Below are positions 1 through 9,763 of a stretch of 64,000 nucleotides of DNA, one piece after another. Origin of the DNA: Micromonospora chalcea (GTDB lineage: Bacteria > Actinomycetota > Actinomycetes > Mycobacteriales > Micromonosporaceae); assembly GCF_002926165.1 (NCBI RefSeq), contig NZ_MAGP01000093.1:62001-126000 (forward strand), given 5' to 3'. The notes beneath the pieces were generated by a model that was given only the letters and a program-made list of their open reading frames with translations, ran no database searches and was not told the origin of the DNA. A program made the translations under genes and the position numbers. Positions within the stretch are counted from its first letter, which is position 1. The number at the start of each line of letters is the position of its first letter.

Positions 1-24
1 CTCCGAGCTACCGGGGAAACCTCA
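1..24. mobile_element. Terminal end of an IS3-type element whose body lies left of the window
   Basis: These first 24 bases are nearly identical to bases 45252-45275, which form the outer end of a decayed IS3 orfA remnant. In both places the reverse strand starts TGAGGTT and runs into a CCCCGGTAG block. The orientation puts the transposon body outside the window to the left, so only its terminus is visible. It lies about 100 bases upstream of the trypco1-like gene. Confidence 0.5.
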
Positions 25-127
25 CCGCTGCGGTCTTTGCTGGACGGTGGTGACTCTGGGGTCGTGCGCCTTGCGCGGCTCCGCTACTCTTCGCGCGTGT
101 TGCATTACGACTGGCGAGGAGTGCAGC

Positions 128-481
128 GTGAACGAGGCAGCCGGAAGTATCGAGGTTTCGTCTGTGGTGCCGCTGCATGTCGACGGACACTTGATCTATC
201 TGACTGGCGCAGTCCTAGACGCACACCAAGGTAGCGATGAGGTTGACGTAGCGTCCCGACCGCTTGATCTTGATCAGGCGCTTGCAGCATTGACGGCTTT
301 TGCGACAAAAGTCGGCGATCGCCTTAAGCAGGCCGACGTCAGCCGACTGGCTGTCGAGTTCTCCTGCGAGTTCGCGGTTGAGTCCGGCAAGTTAGTAGCG
401 GTGCTAGGGAAGGGATCGACGAAGTCTGGCATCAAGGTCGGCCTTGAGTGGGACAGAACCAGGTATGAGCAGCCATGTTAA
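128..481 (+). CDS. Trypco1-like (CU044_2847 family) accessory protein
   Basis: This 117-residue protein resembles the small trypsin-co-occurring domain 1 (trypco1) proteins that accompany trypsin-like proteases and STAND NTPases in bacterial conflict operons. The beta-rich N-terminal part, the central acidic stretch and the C-terminal signature around [16 protein letters not shown] and KVGLEW fit that family, and the length is usual. GTG at 128 is chosen because GAGGAG lies 7 bases upstream; the longer upstream reading has no such site. The stop at 479-481 overlaps the start of the protease-NACHT gene, so the two are probably translationally coupled. Family knowledge suggests it binds or is processed by the protease module. 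Its molecular activity is not known. Confidence 0.75.
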   Translation: MNEAAGSIEVSSVVPLHVDGHLIYLTGAVLDAHQGSDEVDVASRPLDLDQALAALTAFATKVGDRLKQADVSRLAVEFSCEFAVESGKLVAVLGKGSTKSGIKVGLEWDRTRYEQPC

Positions 482-3400
482 GTATGGCTGGGAGGACTGC
501 CTCCGGGCAGCCGTGGTGGCCGTCGAAGTTCCTGCGACAAAGGGGGCGCGGCCAGTCCTAGGGACCGGTTTCGTAATCGCACCGGGTTTGGTAGCGACAT
601 GTGCCCACGTGGTTGCCGAGCAGGGTCAGCCGCTTCCTGAGATCGTCAGTGCAAGAGCAGTAGACGCTGAGGTTGAGCTCGTTCTTGAAGTATCGGCCGA
701 CCGCTGCTTCCGCACGCCTGCTGGGTTGGACCTGGCGTTGCTACAGGTGCGCGAGACGTCCATTCCAACTGACCTTCCGCCGGTGCTCGCGAGTCACGTA
801 GTCGCACTGGGAGATTCACTATGGACCTACGGTCACCCAGCTGGCATGTTCCGTGCAGGTCAATCGGCCACTCTCGACTACGAGGGTCAGTCGCGGCGCA
901 GCGAGGTCGACTCGTTGCGACTACTGCGGGGGCGCGGGACGTGGTTGCCTGAGGGTTTCAGCGGAAGCCCTGTCGTCAACCAGCGCACGGGTGCAGTCTG
1001 TGGCATGATCTGCACCTCGGCCAAGACGGGCAGTGCGCACATGTTGCCCATCGACGAGATCGTAGGTCGATGCGAACCGGCACAAGTTGCGCTATCAACG
1101 GCGCCAACTATTCACCGCCGCTGGCTCGATTCGCTCACCGATGAACAGATAGGTGCAGGTGAATGGGTATATCCTGGACGCCAAGTCCGTGCCTATCTAG
1201 CGCTCGCATCCCGGGCAGCCGCCGCCCATCCGTATAATTTACTATCTGGAGCCGCAACTCCCCCACTGTCCACTGTTTATGTTCGACAAGCTGCTCGGCG
1301 CCGAGATGCGGGAGATTCTGAAGTTGAATTGACGCAAGCGCATCCGGCGGACATCGTGTTCAATGGTGAACAGGATGCCATACTTGTCGGCGGTGCTGGC
1401 GCAGGCAAATCGAGCCTATTTCAGGTCGCCATAACAGATATTGTAGATCGTTGGCGGGACGGTGAAAGCGTCAATGTTCCTGTCCGTGTGCAGGCGGCAG
1501 ACATACTCGCCACCGGTCGCCTAGGTGAAGCGATCGCCCGAAGCGTGCGGGCTGAACTAAACTTGCTGGTCGCCAGCGTTTGGTCTGCCGAGTTCTTTGA
1601 GCAGCCGCCTTTCTTCGGTGCACGCTGGCTGGTCTTGGTTGACGGCCTTGACGAGATTATGGACACGCACAAGCGGCAACGAGTATTTAGGATGATCGAG
1701 GGCCACCGCAGTGGCGCCGGGTGCGTCCACCGATTCATTCTGGCTACCCGTCCCGGAGCAGTAGAAGGCATTGCAGGACCGGAATGGGAACCTTTTCAGT
1801 ACGAGTTACTTGCCTTTGACGACGAACAGCGACGCCAACTTGTCCAGGGCTGGTTCACCCAGTTGAACGTCGCTGAACCCGGCAATACCGCAGCGGAGTT
1901 CATCAAGGAGCTCACGCATCTTGGCTTGGACGAGTTGGGGCGAAATCCGCTCATGGCCACCATTCTATGCCAGCTTTTCATCGCCAGCCCTGACCGTCGC
2001 CTTCCGCCAGGCCGATCGCGGATCTTCCAAGAATTTGTTGAACTGCTGCGTGAACGTCAGCACAGCGACGCCGAAGGCGGTGTTCGCCAGCAGCTGCGCC
2101 ACGCACTAAGCCGCTTTGGTGCGGACGCCGAGCAAGCAGGAGAAAGGCTCATCGCCGAAGGTGAGAAACTTATTGGCCGTCTAGCCGCTGACCGGCTAGA
2201 CGGTGACACCACCTTGGCAGTTGACAAGCTTGACGACTGGACCCGTGACCTACGCGGTGCAAGTGTCCCGGAGGCGGCTTGGCGAAGCTTGATCGTAGAC
2301 TACCTTCGGGGCAGTGGGGTTCTGCTCGCTTGGGGCGACGATTTCATGTTCCTGCATCAGACCGTTCAGGAGTATCTGGCTGCTCAGTTTATCCCTGGTG
2401 ATGCCACCCGTGCTGACGCGGTCTTTTGGGATCTATTCAACAGGTCGGCCGGCGGCAAGATGCTGGCTCCCGTTGCATGGCGGCAGTCCCTTGCCCGGTT
2501 TCTCGTCGCTGCTTGGGAAGAGTCGCAGGCGATGGCAAGGGCTCTGCACTCCCTCGCCTCCACTGGTGGCTTGAGCGGAGCCTTGTTTGTGGCTGCGGTT
2601 ATCGATGACGCCTGCTACGTCTCCCCCGAAACCGTCGCTGCTGCGGTCCGCACGTTGTCCGCCGCCGCCCGCGACACTCGAACTTCGACAAACAGTCGCC
2701 ATCTTGCCATCGTAACTTGCCTTCGGCTCGATCGTCAGGCAGGACTAAATCTTGCAGCAGAAATCGTTATCGATGAACGGCAAGACCCTGTGCTGCGAAA
2801 TCCGCTCCTGCGAACTATGGCATCCATGGCGGGAGACGGCAATAACCGGTCGATGGACGACGGCGATGGGAAGGCCATCGGTGGTGACGAGTGGATTATG
2901 CGGCAGCTTCTCCAGCTCGAGGGTGTCGATGCTGCGGCTATCCTGTCGGCAATAGCTCGCCACCGTCCGCCACGCAAGCCCAGCCCCCAAGATCCGGGAT
3001 CCGAACAGCGGCAGCGAGTGTGGGCCGCCGACGCCCTCGCGCGATCCGGAAACACCTTGGGGCGGCAGCTTCTCGTCGACCTTGCAACTGATCGGCGACT
3101 TGACGCTGCCGAACGGCGAGCAGCAGCGTCGGCTCTGCATGCCACAGGGGACGGCCGGGGTGCCACCTTACTGCGCAGGCTTGCCCTCGATGAATCCCTG
3201 AAGGGCGCAGAACGTCAACTGGCAGTCCACACTCTGCGAGTGACTCCAGGAACGAGATCGCCTGTTAGGCGGGTCGTCAATAGGCTCGGTTTAGGTAGGG
3301 TCCTAAACATCGCGCCCACGGTCAGTGTAGTTCTCGAGCCCCTTGTTGCCTGCCACCGCCAGCACTATCCCCGAGCAGATGTGCGTGTCTTGCAGCAGGC

Positions 3401-5522
3401 CTTCGATGCCGCAGCCTGGTGGCATTCCGGTCAGTATCGAAAGTCTGGCGACCCGTACATCACCCATCCGCTGGCGGTTGCAACCATCCTGGCGAACATG
3501 GGCATGGACACCGGAACGCTTGTCGGTGCGCTACTCAGCGGCACGACAGACGGCAGCGGCTACGATGTTGCTCAACTCCGTGAGGAGTTCGGCGGCGAGG
3601 TGGCGAGTCTCGTCGATGGAGTTCGGAAGCTCGACCGGCTCCCTTCCGTTGACGACGGTTACGCCACCGTCCGGAAGGTGGTCGGAATTATCGCAGGAGA
3701 TCCACGTATCTTGGTGATCAAGCTCGCGCGGCGCCTCCATAACCTTCGTACGCTTACTTACGAGGTTCGAAGCGAGCAGGAACGAGTTGCTAGGCAGACT
3801 CTCCAACTTTGGACGCCGCTTGCGCACCGCGTCGGCATGAATACGATGCGATGGGAGTTGGAGGATCTGGCGTTTGGGACGTTGTTCCCGAAGCGGTTCG
3901 AGGAGATCAACCGGCTGATCGGGGAGCACCAGCCGCAGCGGGAGGCGCTGCTGCGCCAGGTGACCCAGAAGGTGTCCACCGACCTGAAGGCCGCCAAGAT
4001 CAAGGCGGAGACGACCGGGCGGCCGAAGCACCTCTACTCGATCTACCAGAAGATGATCGTGCGGGGGCGGGACTTCAACGACATCTACGACCTGGTGGGT
4101 GTGCGGATCCTGGTCGACACGGTGCGGGACTGCTATGCGGCGCTGGGGGTCATCCACGCCAACTGGCAGCCGGTGCCGGGCCGGTTCAAGGACTACATCG
4201 CGATGCCCAAGTTCAACATGTACCAGTCGTTGCACACGACTGTCATCGGGCCCACCGGCAAGCCGGTGGAGATGCAGATCCGCACGTACGCGATGCACCG
4301 TGCGGCGGAGTTCGGCACCGCGGCGCACTGGAAGTGCAAGGAGCACAAGGGCACGCCGCTGGTGGGCCCGCCGGCGCACATCGACGAGATGACCTGGCTG
4401 CGGCAGCTGTCGGACTGGCAGCGCGAGGCGACGCACCCGAGCGAGTTCCTCGACGCGCTGCGCTTCGACCCGTCCAGCCAGGAGGTGTACGTCTTCACGC
4501 CCAAGGGTGACGTCATCCCGCTGCCGACCGGGTCCACGCCGGTGGACTTCGCGTACGCGATGCACACCGATGTGGGGCACAAGTGCATCGGGGCGCTGGT
4601 CAACGGCAAGCCGGTGCCGTTGGAGTCGACGCTGTCCAACGGTGACGTGGTCGCGATTTACACCTCGAAGTCCGACACCGCCGGCCCGACGCAGGACTGG
4701 CTCGGCTTCGTGAAGAGCCCTCGGGCGCGGACGAAAATCCGGCAGTACTTCAACAAGGAGCGGCGCGAGGAGGCGATCGAGGCCGGCAAGGACGCGATCG
4801 TCAAGGCGATGCGCAAGCAGGGCATGCCGTTGCAGCGGATGCTCACCTCGGACGCGCTGATGGCGATCGCCCGGGACCTGCACCTGGCCGACGTGGCCTC
4901 GCTGTACGCGGCGGTCGGCGACAGCCAGGTCTCCGCGCAGTCGGTGGTGCAGAAGCTGATGGCGTCCTACGGCGGCGAGGAGGGCGCGGCGGAGGACATC
5001 GCCGTGGCCACCTGGCCGCCGCGCAGCCGGCAGAGCAGCGCCGACCCGGGCGTGGTGGTCCACCGCGTCAGCGACGTGTGGATCAAGCTGGCCCGCTGCT
5101 GCACGCCGGTCCCGCCGGACTCGGTCTTTGGTTTCCTGACTCGTTCCGGCGGGGTGAGCGTGCACCGCGACGACTGTGCCAACGCGGAGGACCTGCGTGC
5201 CCAGGGCGAGCGGGTGGTCGAGGTGAGCTGGAAGCTGACCTCCGCCTCGGCGTTCCTGGTGGCGATCCAGGTGGAAGCGCTCGACCGGCACAAGCTGCTC
5301 GCGGACGTAACCCGGGTGCTCTCCGAAGAGCGGGTCAACATCCTCTCCGCCACCGTCACCACCACCCACGACCGGGTGGCGGTGAGCCGGTTCAGCTTCG
5401 AGATCGCCGACCCGAAACACCTGGCTCACCTGCTCGCCAGGGTGCGCAGTGTCTACGGTGTCTTCGACGCCTACCGGATGATGGGGGGACTGCACCCGGT
5501 TCGGTTGACTCCTGACCTGTGA
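465..5522 (+). CDS. Trypsin-like protease / NACHT NTPase / HEAT / RelA-SpoT alarmone synthetase fusion
   Basis: A 1685-residue multidomain protein. Residues about 20-210 form a trypsin-like fold with a visible triad: H48 in TCAHVV, D89 in LDLALL and S166 in GFSGSP. A NACHT-type STAND NTPase follows, with Walker [10 protein letters not shown] near residue 309 and Walker [10 protein letters not shown] near 390. Residues about 700-930 look like HEAT helices. The rest is a complete long Rel: HD region about 960-1130, synthetase about 1170-1310 with [10 protein letters not shown] and EMQIRT, TGS near 1341, the CC zinc-finger motif near 1545, and ACT about 1595-1672. In the HD region the usual HD pair is SG and the distal Asp is Arg, so (p)ppGpp hydrolysis is probably lost while synthesis looks intact. 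Codon usage changes abruptly near 3840. The last codons and the stop lie inside an IS3 left end (5485-5511). ATG 465 is preferred; TTG 444 is an alternative. Confidence 0.85.
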   Translation: MSSHVKYGWEDCLRAAVVAVEVPATKGARPVLGTGFVIAPGLVATCAHVVAEQGQPLPEIVSARAVDAEVELVLEVSADRCFRTPAGLDLALLQVRETSIPTDLPPVLASHVVALGDSLWTYGHPAGMFRAGQSATLDYEGQSRRSEVDSLRLLRGRGTWLPEGFSGSPVVNQRTGAVCGMICTSAKTGSAHMLPIDEIVGRCEPAQVALSTAPTIHRRWLDSLTDEQIGAGEWVYPGRQVRAYLALASRAAAAHPYNLLSGAATPPLSTVYVRQAARRRDAGDSEVELTQAHPADIVFNGEQDAILVGGAGAGKSSLFQVAITDIVDRWRDGESVNVPVRVQAADILATGRLGEAIARSVRAELNLLVASVWSAEFFEQPPFFGARWLVLVDGLDEIMDTHKRQRVFRMIEGHRSGAGCVHRFILATRPGAVEGIAGPEWEPFQYELLAFDDEQRRQLVQGWFTQLNVAEPGNTAAEFIKELTHLGLDELGRNPLMATILCQLFIASPDRRLPPGRSRIFQEFVELLRERQHSDAEGGVRQQLRHALSRFGADAEQAGERLIAEGEKLIGRLAADRLDGDTTLAVDKLDDWTRDLRGASVPEAAWRSLIVDYLRGSGVLLAWGDDFMFLHQTVQEYLAAQFIPGDATRADAVFWDLFNRSAGGKMLAPVAWRQSLARFLVAAWEESQAMARALHSLASTGGLSGALFVAAVIDDACYVSPETVAAAVRTLSAAARDTRTSTNSRHLAIVTCLRLDRQAGLNLAAEIVIDERQDPVLRNPLLRTMASMAGDGNNRSMDDGDGKAIGGDEWIMRQLLQLEGVDAAAILSAIARHRPPRKPSPQDPGSEQRQRVWAADALARSGNTLGRQLLVDLATDRRLDAAERRAAASALHATGDGRGATLLRRLALDESLKGAERQLAVHTLRVTPGTRSPVRRVVNRLGLGRVLNIAPTVSVVLEPLVACHRQHYPRADVRVLQQAFDAAAWWHSGQYRKSGDPYITHPLAVATILANMGMDTGTLVGALLSGTTDGSGYDVAQLREEFGGEVASLVDGVRKLDRLPSVDDGYATVRKVVGIIAGDPRILVIKLARRLHNLRTLTYEVRSEQERVARQTLQLWTPLAHRVGMNTMRWELEDLAFGTLFPKRFEEINRLIGEHQPQREALLRQVTQKVSTDLKAAKIKAETTGRPKHLYSIYQKMIVRGRDFNDIYDLVGVRILVDTVRDCYAALGVIHANWQPVPGRFKDYIAMPKFNMYQSLHTTVIGPTGKPVEMQIRTYAMHRAAEFGTAAHWKCKEHKGTPLVGPPAHIDEMTWLRQLSDWQREATHPSEFLDALRFDPSSQEVYVFTPKGDVIPLPTGSTPVDFAYAMHTDVGHKCIGALVNGKPVPLESTLSNGDVVAIYTSKSDTAGPTQDWLGFVKSPRARTKIRQYFNKERREEAIEAGKDAIVKAMRKQGMPLQRMLTSDALMAIARDLHLADVASLYAAVGDSQVSAQSVVQKLMASYGGEEGAAEDIAVATWPPRSRQSSADPGVVVHRVSDVWIKLARCCTPVPPDSVFGFLTRSGGVSVHRDDCANAEDLRAQGERVVEVSWKLTSASAFLVAIQVEALDRHKLLADVTRVLSEERVNILSATVTTTHDRVAVSRFSFEIADPKHLAHLLARVRSVYGVFDAYRMMGGLHPVRLTPDL

Positions 5523-5553
5523 GGATCTGTTCCTCGCTGGAAGGATGTCTGTC

Positions 5554-5838
5554 ATGCCGAAAGCGTTCCCCCTGGAGTTCCGCCGCGACGTCGTCGCGGT
5601 CGCCCGTAAGGGCGAAGCCCCGATCGCCCAGATCGCGAAGGACTTCGGGATCTCCGAGGCTTGTTTGCACCGCTGGCTGAAGCTCGCTGACGTCGAGGAC
5701 GGCGTCCGCCCTGGAACTACGAGTTCCGAGTCGGCGGAGCTGCGGGAGCTGCGCAGACGCAACAAGATCTTGGAGCAGGAGAACGAGATCCTGCGGCGGG
5801 CCGCGGCGTACTTCGCCAAGGAGATCTCCCCAAAATGA
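5554..5838 (+). CDS. IS3 transposase OrfA
   Basis: A 94-residue helix-turn-helix protein of the IS3 OrfA type. The HTH is visible around IAQIAKDFGISEACLHRWL. It is followed by the leucine-zipper-like tail containing LRELRRRNKILEQENEILRR, which in this family mediates dimerisation and partnering with OrfB. ATG 5554 is preferred over ATG 5545 because GGAAGG at 5539-5544 is correctly spaced only for the former. The stop overlaps the OrfB start as ATGA. Confidence 0.85.
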   Translation: MPKAFPLEFRRDVVAVARKGEAPIAQIAKDFGISEACLHRWLKLADVEDGVRPGTTSSESAELRELRRRNKILEQENEILRRAAAYFAKEISPK

Positions 5839-6698
5839 CGTACCCGCTGGTCGGTGACCTGGCCGCGGACGGGATCCCCGTCGCGGTGACCTGCCGGGTG
5901 TTGGGGTTCAGCAAGCAGGCCTACTACGCGTGGAAGAACAACCCGGTCACCCGGCGGGACCTCGACGACGCGTATCTGATCAACGCCGCCCTCGACATCC
6001 ACCATGATGATCCGGCGTTCGGCTACCGGTTCATCGCCGACGAACTACCCGCCCACGGCATCATCGCCGGCCCGAACCGGGTCGCCCGGTTGTGCTCACA
6101 GCAGCGCATCTGGTCGGTGTTCGCCAAACGCAAGGGCCTGACCAGGCGGGCCGGACCCCCGGGTGCACGACGACCTGGTGCAACGCCGCTTCACCGCCGA
6201 CGCCCCGAACCGGCTATGGCTGACCGACATCACCGAACACCCCACCGCCGAGGGCAAGCTCTACCTGTGCGCGATCAAGGACGTGTACTCCGGTCGGATC
6301 GTCGGCTACTCCATCGACACCCGCATGAAAGCCTCCCTGGCCGTCGCGGCGCTGTCGAACGCGGTCCGGCTCCGGCACCCGGCCGACACCGTGGTCCACT
6401 CGGACAGGGCAGTCAATTCCGGTCCAGGAAATTCGTGAAAGCGTTGCACCGCAACGGATTGGTCGGCTCGATGGGCCGAGTCGGCGCCTGCGGCGACAAC
6501 GCCGCGATGGAGTCGTTCTTCGCCATGCTGCAACGCAACGTCCTGGACCGGCAACGCTGGACCACCCGCCACGAGTTGCGCCTGGCGATGGTGACCTGGA
6601 TCGAGCGGACCTACCACCGCCGGCGACGGCAACAACGCCTCGGACGGCTCACCCCGATCGAGTTTGAGACAATCAACCAGCCCGTACACGCGGCCTGA
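5835..6698 (+). pseudogene. IS3 transposase OrfB, broken by two frameshifts
   Basis: This is the DDE integrase-fold subunit of the IS3 transposase. The first part (KQAYYAWK, then DPAFGYRFIADEL) reads in the frame of ATG 5835. Near 6159 an extra base moves the homologous reading to another frame, which carries the first Asp (WLTDITEH) and the second (VVHSD). Near 6406 a missing base returns it to the original frame for FRSRKFVKAL and the catalytic Glu in NAAMESFF. The uninterrupted reading frame at 5835-6698 is therefore not the real protein in its middle third. The element is probably not autonomous unless these are sequencing errors. Confidence 0.8.
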
Positions 6699-6740
6699 AC
6701 CACTCAAACCCGCGAGTCAACCGAACCCGGGGCAGTCCCC

Positions 6741-7226
6741 TATGTCCGCTGGCATGGTTGAGGCTGGCGTACCCCGCCCTGCCTGCTGGCGCGGCCAGGC
6801 AAGATCAGCAACCACAGTCAGTAACAGCAGCAGCCTTTCCTCGTAGAACTCGCACCAGCCGAATTCGCGACCCTGCCAGGTGGCCGTTGATCTCCGCTTG
6901 CAGTACGGCGGTGAACACGTCGTTGCCCTGTCCGGGTGAAGATGGCGGCAGGACCGATGTATAGACGGCCAGACGTGGCGGACGTTCAACGTTGGCCCCC
7001 CGTTTACCCCCCGAAAACCCAGGCCGAATGTTGACGAAGAGTGACAAGAGCCGGTGAGGCCTTGGCGGCGTACTTGCAGCTCAACGACCATCTCAGGCAA
7101 GTAATGACAAGCACACTCCGGCTACTTTCCGTTACAAGGGGTCTTGACAACCAATGACAAGTCCTGAGGGGACTCGACAAGAGGCTGTCGTGGGTTCAAG
7201 TCCCCTCGTGTTGGTGGTCTTTGCGG
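6741..7226. other. Gene-free stretch holding att-like repeat A
   Basis: I see no credible gene here. The right half (6961-7208) is the first of four related att-like repeats described separately. The left part, between the IS3 right end and the repeat, shows no recognisable coding or structural signal. Confidence 0.6.
6961..7208 (+). repeat. Att-like repeat A ending in a tRNA T-arm-like sequence
   Basis: A roughly 248-base unit that matches 24737-24983 almost base for base. It contains the block CCCCCGTTTACCCCCC followed by GAAAACCC, then several TGACAA and CAACGAC motifs, the word AACAAGGGG, and finally GGGTTCAAGTCCC, which looks like a tRNA T loop and stem. No 5' half of a tRNA is present, so this is not a tRNA gene. 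The arrangement resembles a tyrosine-integrase attachment region with arm-type sites and a tRNA-derived core, or its remnant. Confidence 0.65.
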
Positions 7227-8696
7227 TCAGACGCCGGCGAGGGTGAGTAGTCGCTCCATCTCGGCCACGGGGAGCGTCGCCGCAGCAGCCGCCGCGTGCG
7301 CCACCCATTCGCTCGAATCCGCGAGCAAGACGCGACGCACGTGGACCGGTAGGTTCGGGTGGCCGGCGACTTCATGGCGAACCGTGCTGTCCGGGTCGGT
7401 GGCCAGACGTCCGGCCAACTCGACGGGCAGATCCGGATCTCGGGGTGCTAGGCATCGCATGCGCGGGTCCGGGTCGGTGGCGAAGCGGCGTAGGGTCTGC
7501 GGCGGGAAGGTGAACACGTCGGCCGGACGCCAGCGCGTCTTGTTGTCCGGCCCGAACTCACGGTCGATGCGTTCGGCTGTGGCTGGGTCCACCAGGTGCG
7601 GGGCGTGCGTGGCCATGCTGGTGCGTACGCCCCTGTCGTCGTCGTTGAGCAACCGGATCACCGCGTCGGCCGGCAGTGTTCGGCCGCGTGCAGCGGAGCG
7701 CCGGAAGCAGATGTATGGCGAGGACAGGTGCGGCAGTGGGTCTGCGGTGACCCAGTCCAGCCGAAGGTGCTGCAGCTCGGCGACGGCCATGTGGTCTTCG
7801 ACCAGCTGCAACAGCGCAGTGTCGTCGAGTTCGTCGTCGAGCAGGTCGGCCAGCGGGCGGTCGCTCTGCTGGATCTGCGTATAGATCCGGTGGCGTACCG
7901 GCTCGGGTGTGTCCCGGCGGCTGAAGACACCCACGCGGACGTTCGCGCTGGGATCCTCGGCGAGCAGGTCCCGTACTCCTGAGGGAAGCTGTGGGTGTTC
8001 GGCGACCTGCCGGCGAACATGGTGGTCGGGGTCACCGGCGAGCTTTTTGGCCAGTTCCGGGGTCAGGTCTGCGTGGCGTACGGCTCCGGCGCGGGTGACC
8101 GGATCGGCGAGCAGTCCCGCCACGAGGTCGGGCGGCGGTACCGGATGCGGTAGCCGGGCGTAGTAGGTCGAGCAGGCAGCCGCACGAACCTCGTCGACGG
8201 AGTCGGTGAGCAGGAGCCGCCGGACCGGTCCGGGGGCCTGCGTCCACCACCGTGCGAGGGTGGCCCGGACCGGCGGGTCAGGGTCCGTGGCGAGCCGGGC
8301 GAGCAGATCGGCCGGTACGTCGTCGCGTTCGGCGAGGTGTCCCCGTACCAGCCTGTCCGGATCGTCGATGAGTCGCTCGTACCACTCGCGGGGCGCGCCA
8401 CGGGCGCCGACAACCAGGGCAGCCCGGACGGCGGGATCGGCGTGGGCAGCCAGCCGCATCCGGACGGCGTTCGGCAACTGGCGGTTGAGCGCGAGCGAGC
8501 GCAGCAGCCAGTCATGACCCGAGGCGAGGACCTCCTCGATCATGTCCGGGGTCAGATCGGCGCGCTTGGCCACGTGGCCGAAACCGCGCCGGTAGCGCAC
8601 CAGCCGGCGGACCAGCCCGGTCGGCAGCGCCGGGTTCTCGGCGAGACCGTCGAGCACCTTCGTCAGGTGGACCGGCGTCGGCTCGTCTTCAGCCAT
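7227..8696 (-). CDS. LRV/HEAT-like repeat protein
   Basis: A 489-residue protein built almost entirely of short helical repeats with the pattern L-A-x-D-P-D-x-x-V-R, seen for example as LATDPDPPVRATLA, LAGDPDHHVRRQVA and LATDPDSTVRHEVA, alternating with LPxxL helices. This is typical of leucine-rich-repeat-variant or HEAT-like solenoids, which act as binding scaffolds. There is no signal peptide and no catalytic motif. The start at 8696 follows a strong GGAAGGGG site; the longer upstream reading in this frame is not needed. The partner is unknown. Confidence 0.75.
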   Translation of the reverse strand: MAEDEPTPVHLTKVLDGLAENPALPTGLVRRLVRYRRGFGHVAKRADLTPDMIEEVLASGHDWLLRSLALNRQLPNAVRMRLAAHADPAVRAALVVGARGAPREWYERLIDDPDRLVRGHLAERDDVPADLLARLATDPDPPVRATLARWWTQAPGPVRRLLLTDSVDEVRAAACSTYYARLPHPVPPPDLVAGLLADPVTRAGAVRHADLTPELAKKLAGDPDHHVRRQVAEHPQLPSGVRDLLAEDPSANVRVGVFSRRDTPEPVRHRIYTQIQQSDRPLADLLDDELDDTALLQLVEDHMAVAELQHLRLDWVTADPLPHLSSPYICFRRSAARGRTLPADAVIRLLNDDDRGVRTSMATHAPHLVDPATAERIDREFGPDNKTRWRPADVFTFPPQTLRRFATDPDPRMRCLAPRDPDLPVELAGRLATDPDSTVRHEVAGHPNLPVHVRRVLLADSSEWVAHAAAAAATLPVAEMERLLTLAGV

Positions 8697-9089
8697 CCGC
8701 CGCCCCTTCCAGATCCGTTGCGCCCCGTAACGAGTCTCGCAGGTGCAGTACAGGCGGGACCGCCCCGGGCTCCGTGTCGTTTTCGTTGTCGAACGGTCCG
8801 CTGTTCCAGGTCCCCATGAAGCCCCCCAAGATCGGTTGCGCCGTATTTCCGCACCGGCCATCGACAAGACTCCACCGAACACGAAGGCGGCTATGGTGCC
8901 CGGATGGCGATCGACAGGTCGGGGCAGCGGCGGCCGGAGACGGCATCGTCCGACCTCGACGCGTACCTGAGTGAGTTCCGGGCGGGCGGCAATTCGATCG
9001 CTCGGGTCTTTCATGCCGCGTGTGCGCGGTGCGGTGGGTCGGAGTTCGGCATGAAGTAACCTCTAATGGCCGGACACAGTGTCCGGTCG

Positions 9090-9170
9090 CAGGTGGTCAC
9101 TTCAGCCGGTGCGCCGTGGCGGGACGTGCCGTCGTGTTACGGCTCCTGGCAGGTCGTGATCACGTGGGAT
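9090..9170 (+). pseudogene. Fragment resembling the N-terminal part of an IS5-type transposase
   Basis: The translation APWRDVPSCYGSW matches the conserved PWRDLPERYGPW segment near the N-terminus of IS5-family transposases. It is not followed by a DDE domain. Too short for certainty, but the motif is characteristic. Confidence 0.4.
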
Positions 9171-9329
9171 GTCAGCGTCGACGTGACTGAGGCCAGGCTG
9201 CCGGTGGGGCTGAGGCAGTCGCGTCGCTCGAGCTGCTTTCGAGGTAGTTGGGGGGAAGGGCTGGGACGGTCGGGGGTGGACCGCTTGGTTCGGCGCTCCA
9301 CCCGATCGTTCAGTCAGAAGATGAGATCA

Positions 9330-9500
9330 AATGCTGACCAGTTGGATCCGATGGTGGTGCAGCTGGTTTGAAGCGTCCGGTGCCGTTGCCATGGGAGAGG
9401 TAGAGCTCTTTGGTGGTGCTGTTGCGGGCGGTGATGTCGGCGTCTCCGTCACTGTCGAAGTCGCCGGGGAGGAGACGGCATCAAAGGCGGCGATGCTGGT
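9330..9500 (-). pseudogene. FG-GAP/VCBS-type repeat fragment
   Basis: On the minus strand one frame reads GDFDSDGDADITARN and then LYLSHGNGTGRF, the calcium-binding FG-GAP (integrin propeller-like) repeat pattern of secreted actinobacterial proteins. No start or full propeller surrounds it, so it is a leftover of a larger exported protein gene. Confidence 0.5.
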
Positions 9501-9717
9501 GATGCCGGTTTGGTCACGGGCCGAACGTGTCTCCCTGAGCAAGGGCGTGAGTGAACTGCGGGGCGGAACGACGCTGGCGGCGAACAGTCAGGCCCAGGCG
9601 GGTTCTGTGGAATGGGGCCGGCCCTGCTGCTGTTCTTCTATGCGCCTGTGCCTACGGTGAAGCGCGGAGCGACCGGATCGATCGCCCGCGCGGGCATCCG
9701 GCGGACGAATAGGGAGG

Positions 9718-9750
9718 CGCTCGGGTCCGGCGAAATGCCGGACCCGAGCG
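9718..9750 (-). terminator. Strong stem-loop after the secreted nuclease gene
   Basis: A perfect 14-bp inverted repeat (9718-9731 with 9737-9750) with a 5-base loop starts 14 bases beyond the stop of the minus-strand nuclease gene. There is no U-rich tail, as is common in high-GC actinobacteria. Confidence 0.8.
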
Positions 9751-9763
9751 CGGTGGATCTCTT

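Larger units (their letters stand above)
5485..6740 (+). mobile_element. IS3-family element with 27-bp terminal inverted repeats
   Basis: About 1.26 kb, the usual IS3 size. The left terminal repeat (5485-5511) and the right one (6714-6740) match at 25 of 27 positions as inverted repeats. Inside are orfA and a broken orfB in the usual overlapping arrangement. The left end lies within the Rel-coding part of the upstream gene and supplies its last codons and stop. I could not see a convincing 3-bp target duplication, so rearrangement after insertion is possible. Confidence 0.85.
8697..9717. other. Gene-poor stretch with decayed fragments
   Basis: About 1 kb between the solenoid gene and the terminator of the secreted nuclease gene. 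I find no intact gene. It holds two short fragments listed separately: an IS5-like transposase N-terminal piece near 9.1 kb and an FG-GAP repeat piece near 9.4 kb. Confidence 0.55.

Noticed and set aside
3531..6005. Long antisense reading frame (824 codons) opposite the Rel part and IS3 orfA
   Set aside because: It is antisense to a well-supported gene, is extremely rich in Arg, His and Gly, and is explained by the GC-rich third positions of the real frame.
6163..6438. Separate 91-codon gene inside the IS3 element
   Set aside because: It is the frameshifted middle part of OrfB and not an independent gene.
7170..7215. Possible tRNA gene at the T-arm-like sequence
   Set aside because: No D arm, anticodon arm or pairing acceptor strand precedes it. 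The same holds for the copies near 24.97, 45.97 and 54.47 kb.
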